From: CBFFRJ01 sp963530515
Lineage (GTDB): Bacteria > Pseudomonadota > Gammaproteobacteria > Enterobacterales > Enterobacteriaceae
Direction: 5' to 3'
DNA length: 64,000 nucleotides
Assembly (NCBI GenBank): GCA_963530515.1
Contig: CAUSEC010000015.1
Coordinates: 61,296-125,295 of the forward strand
The position numbers and the translations under genes were made by a program. The notes under the pieces are model-generated. The model made no database searches. It was not told where the DNA came from and saw only the letters and a program-made list of their open reading frames with translations. Positions 1 through 8,909 of the stretch are shown one piece after another (position 1 is the first letter of the stretch; each line of letters begins with the position of its first letter).

Positions 1-18
1 AGGCCAGGAGAATGCAGC

Positions 19-828
19 ATGCCAGAGTTACCTGAGGTAGAAACCAGCCGTCGTGGCATTGAGCCGCACCTGGTCGGTGCCCGAATCCTTCACGCGATTG
101 TCCGCAATGGCCGCCTGCGCTGGCCGGTCTCCGATGAAATTCATCGCCTGAGCGATAAGCCTGTCCTCAGCGTGCAGCGCCGCGCCAAGTACCTGTTGCT
201 CGAGCTGCCGGACGGCTGGATCATCATCCACCTTGGGATGTCAGGCAGCCTGCGTATTCTCCCGGAGGAACTCCCGGCAGAAAAACACGACCACGTTGAT
301 CTGGTGATGAGCAATGGCAAAGTCCTGCGCTACACCGACCCACGTCGCTTTGGCGCCTGGCTGTGGACCAAAGAGCTGGAAGGCCACAATGTGCTGGTTC
401 ATCTTGGCCCTGAGCCGCTCAGCGAGGCTTTTAATGCAGACTATCTGCAGCAGAAATGCGCGAAGAAAAAGACTGCTATCAAACCCTGGCTGATGGATAA
501 CAAGCTGGTGGTAGGCGTCGGCAATATTTACGCCAGTGAATCGCTCTTTGCCGCAGGTATTCATCCTGACAGGCTGGCGTCGTCCCTCTCACGTGCGGAG
601 TACGAGCTGCTGGTGCGGGTTATCAAAGCAGTCTTATTGCGTTCGATTGAACAGGGCGGGACAACGCTGAAGGACTTCCTGCAAAGCGACGGTAAGCCGG
701 GCTACTTTGCTCAGGAATTGCAGGTTTACGGGCGTAAAGGGGAACCTTGCCGGGTGTGCGGGACGCCCATTATCGCGGGGAAACATGCGCAGCGGGCAAC
801 GTTCTGGTGTCGCCAGTGCCAGAAGTAA
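19..828 (+). CDS. mutM: Formamidopyrimidine-DNA glycosylase (Fpg/MutM)
   Basis: Bifunctional DNA glycosylase/AP lyase that removes 8-oxoguanine and ring-opened purines in base excision repair. The start MPELPEVE carries the Pro2 nucleophile and Glu3. Lys57 lies in the conserved RRAKYLL motif. The C-terminal zinc finger is C244-x2-C247 and C264-x2-C267 with Arg259 between. At 269 residues it is full length. The ATG follows AGGAG at 7-11. It converges with coaD, 37 bp away. In E. coli mutM ends the rpmBG-mutM operon; the upstream part lies outside the window. Confidence 0.98.
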   Translation: MPELPEVETSRRGIEPHLVGARILHAIVRNGRLRWPVSDEIHRLSDKPVLSVQRRAKYLLLELPDGWIIIHLGMSGSLRILPEELPAEKHDHVDLVMSNGKVLRYTDPRRFGAWLWTKELEGHNVLVHLGPEPLSEAFNADYLQQKCAKKKTAIKPWLMDNKLVVGVGNIYASESLFAAGIHPDRLASSLSRAEYELLVRVIKAVLLRSIEQGGTTLKDFLQSDGKPGYFAQELQVYGRKGEPCRVCGTPIIAGKHAQRATFWCRQCQK

Positions 829-839
829 GGTCGTTCCAG

Positions 840-857
840 GCCCGGTAAGCACCGGGC
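840..857. terminator. Short hairpin between mutM and coaD
   Basis: A perfect 7-bp stem (GCCCGGT / ACCGGGC) with a 4-nt AAGC loop sits in the 37-bp gap between two converging genes. It is followed by AAAAA on the plus strand. There is no T-run after the stem on either strand, so it is not a canonical intrinsic terminator, though its place suggests a role in ending both transcripts. Confidence 0.4.
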
Positions 858-865
858 AAAAAGAC

Positions 866-1345
866 TTACTTCAGCTTCTCCATCAGCGCCTGATGCACAT
901 TCGCTGGCAGGAAGTGGGTCACATCACCCGCGTGGCGGGCCACCTCTTTAACGAGGGTGGAAGAGATAAACGACCACTCTTTTGACGGCATTAAGAACAC
1001 ACTTTCCAGATCCGGCATCAGGTGGCGATTCATGTGCGCCAGCTGCATTTCATACTCAAAATCCGCCACAGCACGAAGGCCACGAATCAAAATGTTGGCT
1101 TGCTGATCGCGGGCAAAATTCGCCATCAGATCGCTAAAACCGGTCACCGTCACGTTGGGAATATGCCGGGTCGCTTCTGTGGCCAGCGCGACGCGCTCAT
1201 CCAGGGTAAACATCGGCTTCTTGCTCGGGCTGGCGGCAATCGCCAGGACCACCTGATCAAACATGGTGGCGGCACGAGCGACAATATCAATATGTCCGTT
1301 GGTAATCGGGTCAAACGTACCAGGATAAATCGCTTTTGTGCTCAT
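866..1345 (-). CDS. coaD: Phosphopantetheine adenylyltransferase
   Basis: Transfers AMP from ATP to 4'-phosphopantetheine, giving dephospho-CoA, the fourth step of coenzyme A synthesis. The N-terminal YPGTFDPITNGH signature (Thr10, His18) is the nucleotidyltransferase motif. WSFISSTLVKEVA near residues 124-136 is the conserved C-terminal nucleotide-binding stretch. Length is 159 residues, as in E. coli. It starts 3 bp after the waaE stop, so it is probably co-transcribed with waaA and waaE, an arrangement conserved in enterics. Confidence 0.97.
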   Translation of the reverse strand: MSTKAIYPGTFDPITNGHIDIVARAATMFDQVVLAIAASPSKKPMFTLDERVALATEATRHIPNVTVTGFSDLMANFARDQQANILIRGLRAVADFEYEMQLAHMNRHLMPDLESVFLMPSKEWSFISSTLVKEVARHAGDVTHFLPANVHQALMEKLK

Positions 1346-1348
1346 CCG

Positions 1349-2119
1349 TTACCCTTTCGCAGAAAAGCCGTGGTTCAGCGCCCACAACTCGGTGTATTTG
1401 TTGAAAGTATACTGCGCATTCACCACCGCCAACAGCCAGCCCTGTTTGCCGTCCAGCACACCGCCACGCAGCACCAGGGTTTTGAAGAAGGCCCCCAGCG
1501 TATGGGTGAAAATGCCGGTCAGCGAGGTTTTCTTGCCCTTCTGATGGCGCTCTTTGGCCCAGGCGGTGGCGTAATTCAGCTGCTTACGCTGGAAGCTGGC
1601 AAAATCGCGGCAGGTCAGATGCAACAGATCGCCCGAGAGTTCAATCACCTTCGCACCCTGTGTCTCAAGGGATTCATGCACCAGATTGTCGTTGTACTGG
1701 AAGCGCTCACGCGGATACAACCGCATCACGCGATCGGGATACCAGCCGCTGTGGCGCATAAAGCGCCCGAGGAAATAGTTGCGACGCGCGATGCTGTAGA
1801 CCGCATCGGGTTGTGGGGCGGCTAACGTCGTGCGTAGCGCGCTGGCAAGCTCTGGTGTGACGCGCTCGTCGGTATCAATCATCAGCACGTAGTCACCGGA
1901 GGCAAAGCGCTGGGCACGCTGGCGCTGGACGCCGTAGCCTTGCCAGTCGGTATCGATAAAGACCTTCACCCCGGCAGTGCGCGCCAGCTCGACGGTGTTG
2001 TCTTCGCTACCGGAATCGAGCAGCACGATCTCGTCCGCCCAGGTGACCGAAGCAAGGCAATCCGGCAGCAGATCCGCCGCATTTTTGGCGATCATCACCA
2101 CCGACAAACGTTGGGACAT
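1349..2119 (-). CDS. waaE: LPS core glycosyltransferase, family 2 (WaaE/KdtX)
   Basis: GT-A fold family 2 transferase. In Klebsiella and Serratia WaaE adds beta-glucose to L,D-heptose I of the inner core. Motifs seen are LSVVMIAKN at the start, LLDSGSEDNT, and the metal-binding MIDTDERV. The start was moved from 2221 to the ATG at 2119, because the family begins LSVVMIAKN and that ATG overlaps the waaA stop (TAATG). The resulting 256 residues fit the family. A second member of the same family lies at 17773-18570. The exact sugar transferred is inferred from the family. Confidence 0.88.
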   Translation of the reverse strand: MSQRLSVVMIAKNAADLLPDCLASVTWADEIVLLDSGSEDNTVELARTAGVKVFIDTDWQGYGVQRQRAQRFASGDYVLMIDTDERVTPELASALRTTLAAPQPDAVYSIARRNYFLGRFMRHSGWYPDRVMRLYPRERFQYNDNLVHESLETQGAKVIELSGDLLHLTCRDFASFQRKQLNYATAWAKERHQKGKKTSLTGIFTHTLGAFFKTLVLRGGVLDGKQGWLLAVVNAQYTFNKYTELWALNHGFSAKG

Positions 2120-3393
2120 TAATGACTCCGCTGAGGCAAATACGGTTGCAGGAGTTGCAGCAGGCGTGTCAGCGCGCCCTGGTTCTGGTGCAGGACTTCC
2201 ACCGCGTGGCGACCACACCATAAACGATAGTCTTCATCGGTCAGCAGCGTGGAGACTTCTTTGACCAGAGAGTCCGCGTCGGTCACGGTGATTAAGCCAT
2301 CCGCGGCTTGCAGACGGGCGCAGATGTCTTTGAAATTAAAGGTGTGCGGCCCCATCAGAACCGGAAGGGCGTGCGCCGCGGCTTCCAGCGGATTGTGACC
2401 GCCACGCTCAACGAGGCTGCCGCCCACAAAGGCGATGTCCGCAATGCCGTAAAGCATCATCAGCTCACCCATGGTATCGCCAATCACCACCTGGGTGCTG
2501 CCGGACGGAATTTCCCCGGAGCTGCGGGTGATAAAACTAAATCCACCTTTACGTGCCATTTCGCAGGCATCCGGGAAGCGTTCCGGGTGACGCGGTACCA
2601 GAATCAGCAATAAGTCCGGGAAGGCATTCAGTAACGCGCGGTGAGCCTGCAGAATAATGGCTTCTTCACCCTCGTGGGTGCTGGTCGCAATCCATACTTT
2701 ACGGCGAGGTGCCCACTGGCGGCGTAAGGTAATGGCCCGGGCCGCAAGCTCTGGCGTCACGGAAATATCAAATTTGAGGCTGCCCGTGACGGTCAACTGA
2801 CTGCGCTTAAGGCCGAGCTGCAGGAAACGGTCGCCGTCTTCCTGGGTCTGTGCCGCCATCAGCGTGATTTTGCTGAGCAGGCGACGCATAAATTTACCGA
2901 GCTTGCCGTAGCCCTTTGCAGAACGCTCAGACAGGCGGGCGTTGGCAATCACCAGCGGGATCTTGCGCGCATGGAGTGCCGAAATCATATTCGGCCATAG
3001 CTCGGTTTCCATCACGATAACCAGCTTCGGGCGCACCGTGTTAAGGAAACGGCGCATCGCGCAGGGCAAGTCATAGGGTAAATAGACGTGATGCACATCT
3101 TTGCCAAAGGCAGAAAGCGCACGCTCCGAACCCGTTGGTGTCATGGTGGTGACGGTAATGGGCAGCGTAGGGTAGCGATGGCGCAGTGCACGGACCAGCG
3201 GGACCGCGGCAAGGGTTTCGCCCACAGAGACGGAGTGCAGCAAGATACCGTCCGGCTTCACTTTATTACGACAATATCCATAGCGTTCAGCCCAGCGTTT
3301 ACGATAGGCCGGTGCTTTACGGCTGCGCAGCAGTAAACGCAACCACACCAGGGGCTGAATTAAGTAAAGGAGGAGGGTATACAACAATTCCAA
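2119..3393 (-). CDS. waaA: 3-deoxy-D-manno-octulosonic acid (Kdo) transferase
   Basis: Adds two Kdo residues from CMP-Kdo to lipid IVA at the inner membrane, an essential step in LPS synthesis. It has an N-terminal hydrophobic anchor (about residues 2-22), the catalytic Glu59 in HSVSVGETLA, and the GGSLVERGGHNPLE nucleotide-sugar motif typical of GT30. Length is 424 residues against 425 in E. coli. It is the first gene of a waaA-waaE-coaD unit and overlaps waaE by one base. The 152 bp upstream presumably hold its promoter. Confidence 0.97.
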   Translation of the reverse strand: MELLYTLLLYLIQPLVWLRLLLRSRKAPAYRKRWAERYGYCRNKVKPDGILLHSVSVGETLAAVPLVRALRHRYPTLPITVTTMTPTGSERALSAFGKDVHHVYLPYDLPCAMRRFLNTVRPKLVIVMETELWPNMISALHARKIPLVIANARLSERSAKGYGKLGKFMRRLLSKITLMAAQTQEDGDRFLQLGLKRSQLTVTGSLKFDISVTPELAARAITLRRQWAPRRKVWIATSTHEGEEAIILQAHRALLNAFPDLLLILVPRHPERFPDACEMARKGGFSFITRSSGEIPSGSTQVVIGDTMGELMMLYGIADIAFVGGSLVERGGHNPLEAAAHALPVLMGPHTFNFKDICARLQAADGLITVTDADSLVKEVSTLLTDEDYRLWCGRHAVEVLHQNQGALTRLLQLLQPYLPQRSH

Positions 3394-3510
3394 GCGATAA
3401 TCCGTCTTTTAAGTTTCGGCGGGCAAATTCTAAGCATTTAGGCCGCTTAAAGCTATATGTTTGGCGCTATTCCCGGATGCGTTTAGTCAGGATCTGTTCG
3501 TTTCAGAGGA

Positions 3511-3534
3511 AAACGGGCAAAGATTTGCCCGTTT
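3511..3534. terminator. Hairpin between the phosphoethanolamine-transferase gene and waaA
   Basis: An 11-bp perfect stem (AAACGGGCAAA / TTTGCCCGTTT) with a GA centre lies just after the stop codon of the minus-strand gene ending at 3546. A T-run (GTTTTTATT) follows on the plus strand rather than on the strand being terminated. It is likely a termination or processing signal at the operon end. Confidence 0.55.
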
Positions 3535-3545
3535 CGCTGTTTTTA

Positions 3546-5180
3546 TTAGCGCTCGCTGGCTGGCAGAGCGTTCAGATGATAGGTAATGCGTTCAGAAAGG
3601 CCGCGAATATCGCCACCGGTGATGAAGAAGCTGTCATCTTTCTGATTAGGGTTTTTGACGTCATAGCCGAGCATCTTATTGATAAGCGTCGCCAGCTGGA
3701 AATGGTTCAGCGGCAACTGCGGGCTGATTTCCCCTATCGCATACGCCGGGTCATTGCTGAAGTACAGGAAAGGCACCTGCGCTATCGGCATCTCTACCAC
3801 TGAGTGACCAAACAGGCCGCCGTCACCGACGCGTTCGCCGTGGTCAGAGGTAATAAAGACCAGCACCGGCAGTTTTGATTTTGCCATTGCCGTACGAATC
3901 GCGGACGCGAGTTCCTTGTCGTAGAGGCGGATCGCATCGTCATACTCGTTTTTCTTCTGTTCCACATCGTCGTTCAGCTTCGGCGTGGAGAATTTAGCAA
4001 AGCCTTCCGGGATATTGCGATCGTAAGGAATATGCGGTGCACGGCTGTTCAGTACCATCAGGAACGGCTTATCCCAGTTCAGTTTGGCGCTTTCAACGGA
4101 CGGTGTTAGCACCACGTCGGCCCCGACATCCGGTGCAGGACGAATCTGCGTATCTTCCCACAAATCTATATCGTGGATACCAATCCAGTTGCTCAGCCCT
4201 TCCAGCCCCTGGGCCGAGATAAAGGCGGTCTGGTAGCCCTGCTTTTTGGCATTGGCGAAGATGTTAGTGGCTTTCGATTTATACGCGTCGTAGTTATCCG
4301 GCTCGCGTAGGTTGTTCACCAGCATCGGAATGGCGACGCGGGTGGAGACCGCATTGGAGACAATCAGCCGCCCGGTCCCGTGATATTTCTCCAGCAGCGC
4401 CTTCAGCTCCGGGGTGGTATCACGTGAGTAGCCCAGTGCGCTGACGTGGTGCGGGTTCAGGCTCTCACCGATAGCCAGAATGATGGAGTATTTGCCTGCG
4501 ACCACCCCGGCTGCGGGCGTGACCTGGTAAGGATCGTAGTGCGCCAGCGTCTGGTTTTCGCCTGAAATGGCTTCCGGGATCAGGCGAACGCTGCTGAAAC
4601 TCATGGCTGCAAGGCCGTTACGCAGCAGCGAGTGGCGCAGATCCGGGTTGAATTTATACATCTGGCCGTTGATGGCTTTGTAGAACTGGCCGCCGAACAT
4701 CACCAGAATAATCAACAGGCAAGGCAGCGTTTGCCATTTGCCCCACGCCGGTGCCAGGCGGCGGGAAATGACGAGGGCGAACACCACCGCCACGACCATA
4801 ATCGCAAAATAGATACCCAGCGAACCGAGGCTGTCGGTGATCCCGCTGGCAATATCTTTGGTTTCAACAAAGGCGATCCACACTTCGCTCGGCCCGTAGA
4901 ACTGACCAAAGAACTGGTAGTAAATCGCCTCTGAAATCTGCGTGATAAAGGTGACCGCTAACAGCAGGCGGGTCAGTAAATGACGGGCGCTGACCGCTGC
5001 GAGCAGAGAAATCAGCACATAGAGCGCGATGTCATCCGCTTTGGGTTTGTAAACGTTATCTTTGAGTAAAATCAGAATCTCTGAGAAAGAGAAAAGCACT
5101 AAAAAGACAAGCGTCAACACCGCAGTACGCGTCAGTTTACTCTCTGACGCACGGATTGATTGTGTGAATATTGTGGACAT
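3546..5180 (-). CDS. Phosphoethanolamine transferase-like sulfatase-fold membrane protein (LPS modification)
   Basis: Resembles the EptA/EptB/CptA family, which transfers phosphoethanolamine from phosphatidylethanolamine to LPS on the periplasmic face. The N-terminal half has about five membrane segments (near residues 20-38, 50-65, 68-88, 118-138, 150-165). The periplasmic alkaline-phosphatase-like domain begins at the nucleophile motif IGES (238-240), followed by NPHHVSALGYSRDTTPEL. The metal site is TSDHGE (445-450) and GHS (458-460). The nucleophile triad reads GES rather than the GET of EptA; from memory CptA also has GES. At 544 residues it is full length. It is last in a unit with two glycosyltransferases, so core phosphoethanolamine addition is likely, but the acceptor is unknown. 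Confidence 0.8.
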   Translation of the reverse strand: MSTIFTQSIRASESKLTRTAVLTLVFLVLFSFSEILILLKDNVYKPKADDIALYVLISLLAAVSARHLLTRLLLAVTFITQISEAIYYQFFGQFYGPSEVWIAFVETKDIASGITDSLGSLGIYFAIMVVAVVFALVISRRLAPAWGKWQTLPCLLIILVMFGGQFYKAINGQMYKFNPDLRHSLLRNGLAAMSFSSVRLIPEAISGENQTLAHYDPYQVTPAAGVVAGKYSIILAIGESLNPHHVSALGYSRDTTPELKALLEKYHGTGRLIVSNAVSTRVAIPMLVNNLREPDNYDAYKSKATNIFANAKKQGYQTAFISAQGLEGLSNWIGIHDIDLWEDTQIRPAPDVGADVVLTPSVESAKLNWDKPFLMVLNSRAPHIPYDRNIPEGFAKFSTPKLNDDVEQKKNEYDDAIRLYDKELASAIRTAMAKSKLPVLVFITSDHGERVGDGGLFGHSVVEMPIAQVPFLYFSNDPAYAIGEISPQLPLNHFQLATLINKMLGYDVKNPNQKDDSFFITGGDIRGLSERITYHLNALPASER

Positions 5181-5198
5181 GACTGTACTCGATATGAC

Positions 5199-6170
5199 TT
5201 AGAATTTTCTGGTCAGTGGGCGAATGACTTTACCGAAGCCGAAGCGTAGGGCGCGGACAAACATGGAACGGTTGTGCAGACCTTTTTCCTGGATATCCGC
5301 AAAAAGGCGAAACCAGCAGGCCGTCACTGCCTCGCGGGAGTATTCCTGAAGCCGTTTTTCACCCTGCTCGCGCATCTGGCGATACAGCTCAGGGTTATTT
5401 TTCAACTTCATGATGGCATCGAACACTTCATCAGGCGTGCGGGCAATCAGGTAATCCAGTTCGCTTTCACGAATGGCGCGGTAGGACGGCTCATCGTCGC
5501 AAATCATCACCGTCTTACCCAGCCAGCTATTAATCAACTTGCTGGCGGGTTTGCGGGAAAGTTTGTGGCTGTGTTCTTTCCGAAAACTGACGCAGATATC
5601 CACATCCTGATAATCAGTCCAGTTATCGAATGAGATCCTTAGCTCAATACCTTGTTCTGCGAGTTTCTGCCGGAAGTTGTCCGTATTGTATTCTGCCGGA
5701 AAGCTATCTTTATGGCCAAAGTAAGCGACGACGTTAATCGTGTCGTCGTCGCGTTCACGCGGTTTGAGTCCGGGCTGCGGCCAGTGAGGCATGAATAAGC
5801 GGCCCGGTAACGCTGCGACTTCCGGGTTTTGTTCAACAACGTAATCAGGCCCGATAACCGGGGGACGATCGGCGCGGGTAACCACCGTGACACCAACCCA
5901 GGGTTTAACACGTGAACCATAGTGGTCGTTGTGCATGAGGTTGATAGCATCAGGACGGCATTCCGTTCCCCAGGAACATTCGATTTGGTCGCGGTAGTAA
6001 TAATTGAGGCTGAGCATGGTCTGAAAGGTCCACACCCCACGCCCCCCGCAATAAAAACGATGAGGAATATCATCAGGATTAATGACCTTATCCATCAGGT
6101 CATTAAAATCCTTGAAATTTTCCTCTATGAAGTCAGTACGGGAGACAACATGCAATTTCATCTTGTTCAT
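5199..6170 (-). CDS. Putative LPS core glycosyltransferase, family not assigned
   Basis: A 323-residue protein without a clear signal peptide or membrane segment. The C-terminal half looks like the second Rossmann domain of a GT-B enzyme: a VMICDDEPSYRAI stretch, then TPDEVFDAIMKLKNNPELYRQMREQG, the helical tail common in GT1/GT4 proteins. The N-terminal half (DDIPHRFYCGGRGVWT) gives no family I can name. It lies 9 bp after the GT2 gene and 18 bp before the phosphoethanolamine transferase gene, so a role in the outer core is likely. ATG at 6170 was kept; a second ATG at 6161 is possible. Confidence 0.6.
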   Translation of the reverse strand: MNKMKLHVVSRTDFIEENFKDFNDLMDKVINPDDIPHRFYCGGRGVWTFQTMLSLNYYYRDQIECSWGTECRPDAINLMHNDHYGSRVKPWVGVTVVTRADRPPVIGPDYVVEQNPEVAALPGRLFMPHWPQPGLKPRERDDDTINVVAYFGHKDSFPAEYNTDNFRQKLAEQGIELRISFDNWTDYQDVDICVSFRKEHSHKLSRKPASKLINSWLGKTVMICDDEPSYRAIRESELDYLIARTPDEVFDAIMKLKNNPELYRQMREQGEKRLQEYSREAVTACWFRLFADIQEKGLHNRSMFVRALRFGFGKVIRPLTRKF

Positions 6171-6179
6171 AACGCCGCT

Positions 6180-7163
6180 TTATTTCACTAATTTTTTAAG
6201 ACGAAAATAACGACGCCCCAGACGCCAGCGCTGACGTAAACCCCGCGCATTATTCCAGATCATTGACCAGATGCCGCGCTCAAAAAGTTCGCGCGTAATT
6301 TCGCGCTTTTTGGCCGGATCTTCAATGTTATTGATGCTATGGAGAATGCCCAGCCCCTCTTTGGCGATTTGCCAGTGGCAGGCCGGCACGCGCTTTACCT
6401 GCTCCGGGTAGCGTTTGTTGATGGCGTCCAGCATCTCCAGAATCTTCATGTAGTGGCGGGAGGAGCGCATACGCGTATCGTCAGTGCCCGGCGTGTGCGA
6501 CACGGAGGCGGCGTGAATCAGATAATCGTAGAACACCTCATCCACGTACTGAACGCGTTTAGCGGTCAGCAGCACTTCCGTGGTCCACGGAATATCCTGG
6601 TGACGCAGGCCCTGCTCGAAGGTGAACCCCTGCGCTTTAATAAATTCATGGCGGTAAATGTTAAGCCAGGTGACATGCAGGAACTTGCGAGAAGTGAGCG
6701 CCATTTGCAGCCAGGTTGGGCCGTCCAGCACGCCGGTTGATGCCAGCTTGTCGGAAGGGAAAATCTTCTTCGACGGGCGGCCATCGTCATAGATGTAGGT
6801 GCCGTTACAGGTGGCGACATCCAGTTGCCCGGCAAAGGCAATCTCCAGCAGACGTGGGTACATACCGGGATAGATAACATCATCAATATCAGGGAAGGCG
6901 ACATACTCACCGCGCGCCACCGCCAGGCCAGTATTACGTGCAGCAGAGACGCCACCGTTGGCCTGACTGATAACCCGGAAATCAGCAAACTCGCTGGCAT
7001 AACGCGCAATGATTTGTGCAGAGTTATCGGTTGAGCCGTCGTCAACCACGACCAGCTCCAGGCTACTCAGATTTTGACTTTTAATACTGTCAAAAAAAGC
7101 GCTCAGAAAATTTTCGCCATTATAGACGGCAATCACGAGGCTTAATTGCGGCGTTCCAGACAT
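6180..7163 (-). CDS. Glycosyltransferase family 2, LPS core
   Basis: GT-A transferase with LSLVIAVYN near the N-terminus, the VVDDGSTDNS nucleotide-binding motif, GGVSAARNTGL, and a FPDIDD metal-binding motif. HQDIPWTTEVL later in the chain fits the acceptor and catalytic region. The start was moved from 7292 to the ATG at 7163: the upstream 43 codons do not look like the family and overlap the waaL terminator, and a GGAG ribosome site precedes this ATG. The protein is then 327 residues. It opens a three-gene unit separated from waaL by a strong terminator. The sugar donor cannot be read from sequence. Confidence 0.8.
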   Translation of the reverse strand: MSGTPQLSLVIAVYNGENFLSAFFDSIKSQNLSSLELVVVDDGSTDNSAQIIARYASEFADFRVISQANGGVSAARNTGLAVARGEYVAFPDIDDVIYPGMYPRLLEIAFAGQLDVATCNGTYIYDDGRPSKKIFPSDKLASTGVLDGPTWLQMALTSRKFLHVTWLNIYRHEFIKAQGFTFEQGLRHQDIPWTTEVLLTAKRVQYVDEVFYDYLIHAASVSHTPGTDDTRMRSSRHYMKILEMLDAINKRYPEQVKRVPACHWQIAKEGLGILHSINNIEDPAKKREITRELFERGIWSMIWNNARGLRQRWRLGRRYFRLKKLVK

Positions 7164-7265
7164 GCTTTCTCCGTATTGATGCGGGGCGATGCAACGATCG
7201 TTCAATTCTCTCTTTACGCGATGATTCGACAGCGAAGCGCGAAAAGGGTTCTGAAAAAGGAAAAA

Positions 7266-7291
7266 TGCCCCAGCGCAATTGCGCTGGGGCA
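7266..7291 (-). terminator. Intrinsic terminator downstream of waaL
   Basis: A 26-bp perfect palindrome (13-bp arms, TGCCCCAGCGCAA and its complement) lies 7 bp after the waaL stop. On the minus strand it is followed by TTTTTCCTTTTT. This is a textbook rho-independent terminator. It isolates waaL from the next glycosyltransferase unit. Confidence 0.88.
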
Positions 7292-7298
7292 CCTGAAA

Positions 7299-8699
7299 TC
7301 AGGCAGGGGTATTATGACTCTTTTGTGACCGTAATGAACACATTCCGATGAGCAGTCCCGTCAGCAACATATATTGCTCCAGGAAGTGATCCAGTAAATT
7401 GTGGTCCACCAGCGTTCTGGAGAAGAAGCCAACGGTAAACAGTAATAAGAACATGCCCACCATGGTATTACCCCGGCGGAACTCCCGCCAGCCCACATGC
7501 CAGCATCCCACGAGCAGAATCAGCCAGCCTGCAATACCCACAATACCGTTCTGAATACCAAATTCGATCAGGCCGTAGTGGCTATGGGGGATAGTGATAC
7601 GCATATCCTGCGTATCGCGGCGTAACACGTAATTGAATGCTTCTTTACGAGGCCCCATACCCGCCGGGTGCTCCCAGACAAGCTTCCAGCCCTGATGGAA
7701 GAAGCTGGCCCGACAGCCATTGGAATGATTCATGGGGTTACCCATGTCATTGGTGGGCTTATCGCCATCCTTGGTGTTGTAACAGAAGCTGGTGAAAGGC
7801 GCGTTCCAGCCTGCGATAGCATCACTTTCCAGCCCTTGCCAGCGTGGGTCAGTCTTCCAGGAGGCATAGCCCAGCAGCACGGAGGCAATCACGATGCCCG
7901 CCAGAATCCCGCCGGTCACGAATACCCGGCTGCGGCGCATGCTGTGGAGGCTCAACAGAATAAAGGTAGAGAACAGACTGCCGACGAGGCCAATGGTGCC
8001 CCAGCGGGTGTCGACCAGCGCGGTGCAGACCAGGTTGCTCAGCAGAATCAAGGACAGAACAGGGGTGCTCAGGCGTAAAAAACGTTGATGTAGCAGGCCG
8101 CGCGCCAACAGTTCCGCGAGAACAAACCCGGTGATCATGTTGATCTGGTAACTCAGTCGGGTGCGGTTATAGACGATGCGGGTCTCGCCCCAGTGAATCA
8201 CGCCATCACGCCAGTAGAGCCACAGCGTGTCCAGAAGGTGAACACAAATCACGCCCCAGAAGAACAGAATCACCAGCGTGAAAAATTTCGCCGCTGAGAA
8301 GGTCGGGTAACGGGCCTGAATGGCCGGAAGAAGAATCAGACCTGAACAAAACAGCAGGACGGGACGCACCCACTGGCCGTTCCAGGTGGACACCATCTCT
8401 TTAATATCTGGCGCAACAAAAAAACCATTAACTAACAGGAAGAAAGTTAATACCCAGACCGTAATAAGGACAAACTTAATTTTATTTAAGTCGAGGTTGC
8501 TTTTCGCCAAAGGAGACGTAAAAAAAAGACCCATTGAAACGAAAATAATAGGATAGATAAAACCATTACGGTGGAAAGGAAGTTGGTCGTTTGGAATGGG
8601 CCAGACGAAACATAATGCCAGTACACCCATGACTAAAAGACTCGTCAGAAAACTACGAATACTTATCATATTTTTTGGACTGTTTAAGGAAATGGCCAT
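7299..8699 (-). CDS. waaL: O-antigen ligase (WaaL-type)
   Basis: Polytopic inner-membrane protein with about a dozen hydrophobic segments. It should join undecaprenyl-linked O-antigen to the lipid A core on the periplasmic side. The long polar loop between about residues 270 and 350 contains the HPAGMGPRKEAF and IPHSHYGLIEFGIQNG stretches. The HSHYGLIEFGIQNGIVG pattern is the conserved Wzy_C/WaaL periplasmic-loop motif. ATG at 8699 is preferred to the GTG at 8705, with GGTGAAG as ribosome site; the protein is then 466 residues. Members diverge strongly and define core-type specificity, so ligase identity rests on topology and position. Confidence 0.8.
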   Translation of the reverse strand: MAISLNSPKNMISIRSFLTSLLVMGVLALCFVWPIPNDQLPFHRNGFIYPIIFVSMGLFFTSPLAKSNLDLNKIKFVLITVWVLTFFLLVNGFFVAPDIKEMVSTWNGQWVRPVLLFCSGLILLPAIQARYPTFSAAKFFTLVILFFWGVICVHLLDTLWLYWRDGVIHWGETRIVYNRTRLSYQINMITGFVLAELLARGLLHQRFLRLSTPVLSLILLSNLVCTALVDTRWGTIGLVGSLFSTFILLSLHSMRRSRVFVTGGILAGIVIASVLLGYASWKTDPRWQGLESDAIAGWNAPFTSFCYNTKDGDKPTNDMGNPMNHSNGCRASFFHQGWKLVWEHPAGMGPRKEAFNYVLRRDTQDMRITIPHSHYGLIEFGIQNGIVGIAGWLILLVGCWHVGWREFRRGNTMVGMFLLLFTVGFFSRTLVDHNLLDHFLEQYMLLTGLLIGMCSLRSQKSHNTPA

Positions 8700-8909
8700 C
8701 TTCACCAGCGAGTTAGCAAAGCTTACATAAATTCCACTTTATTAGTGGGAATTAAAAGACAGAGGAAATTAACATAGAAGCGTAAGTGACAGAAGACCCC
8801 TGTTTGTAAGCAAGATTAATCTGCAACCGATTTAGTCAACGGGTACTTACCTCTGCGCTGCAAAGTATATACTACGCGAATCAGGCCGTTAGCTCACAAC
8901 AGGAAATGT
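8700..8909. promoter_or_regulatory. AT-rich divergent promoter region of waaL and a GT4 gene
   Basis: About 210 bp with no ORF separate two divergently read LPS genes. The stretch is clearly richer in A and T than its neighbours. It must hold both promoters, but no hexamer pair stands out. I found no JUMPstart/ops element (GGCGGTAG) here or elsewhere in the cluster. Confidence 0.4.

Noticed and set aside
840..857. Hairpin between mutM and coaD as a canonical terminator
   Set aside because: The stem is good, but no T-run follows on either strand, so I list it only as a hairpin with low confidence.
3546..5180. GES instead of GET at the phosphoethanolamine transferase nucleophile as evidence of inactivity
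   Set aside because: As I recall, the related CptA also has GES, and the remaining metal-site motifs (SDHGE, GHS) are intact, so inactivation is not supported.
8700..8909. JUMPstart/ops element for RfaH control of the core genes
   Set aside because: No GGCGGTAG-type sequence was found here or upstream of hldD or waaQ on either strand.
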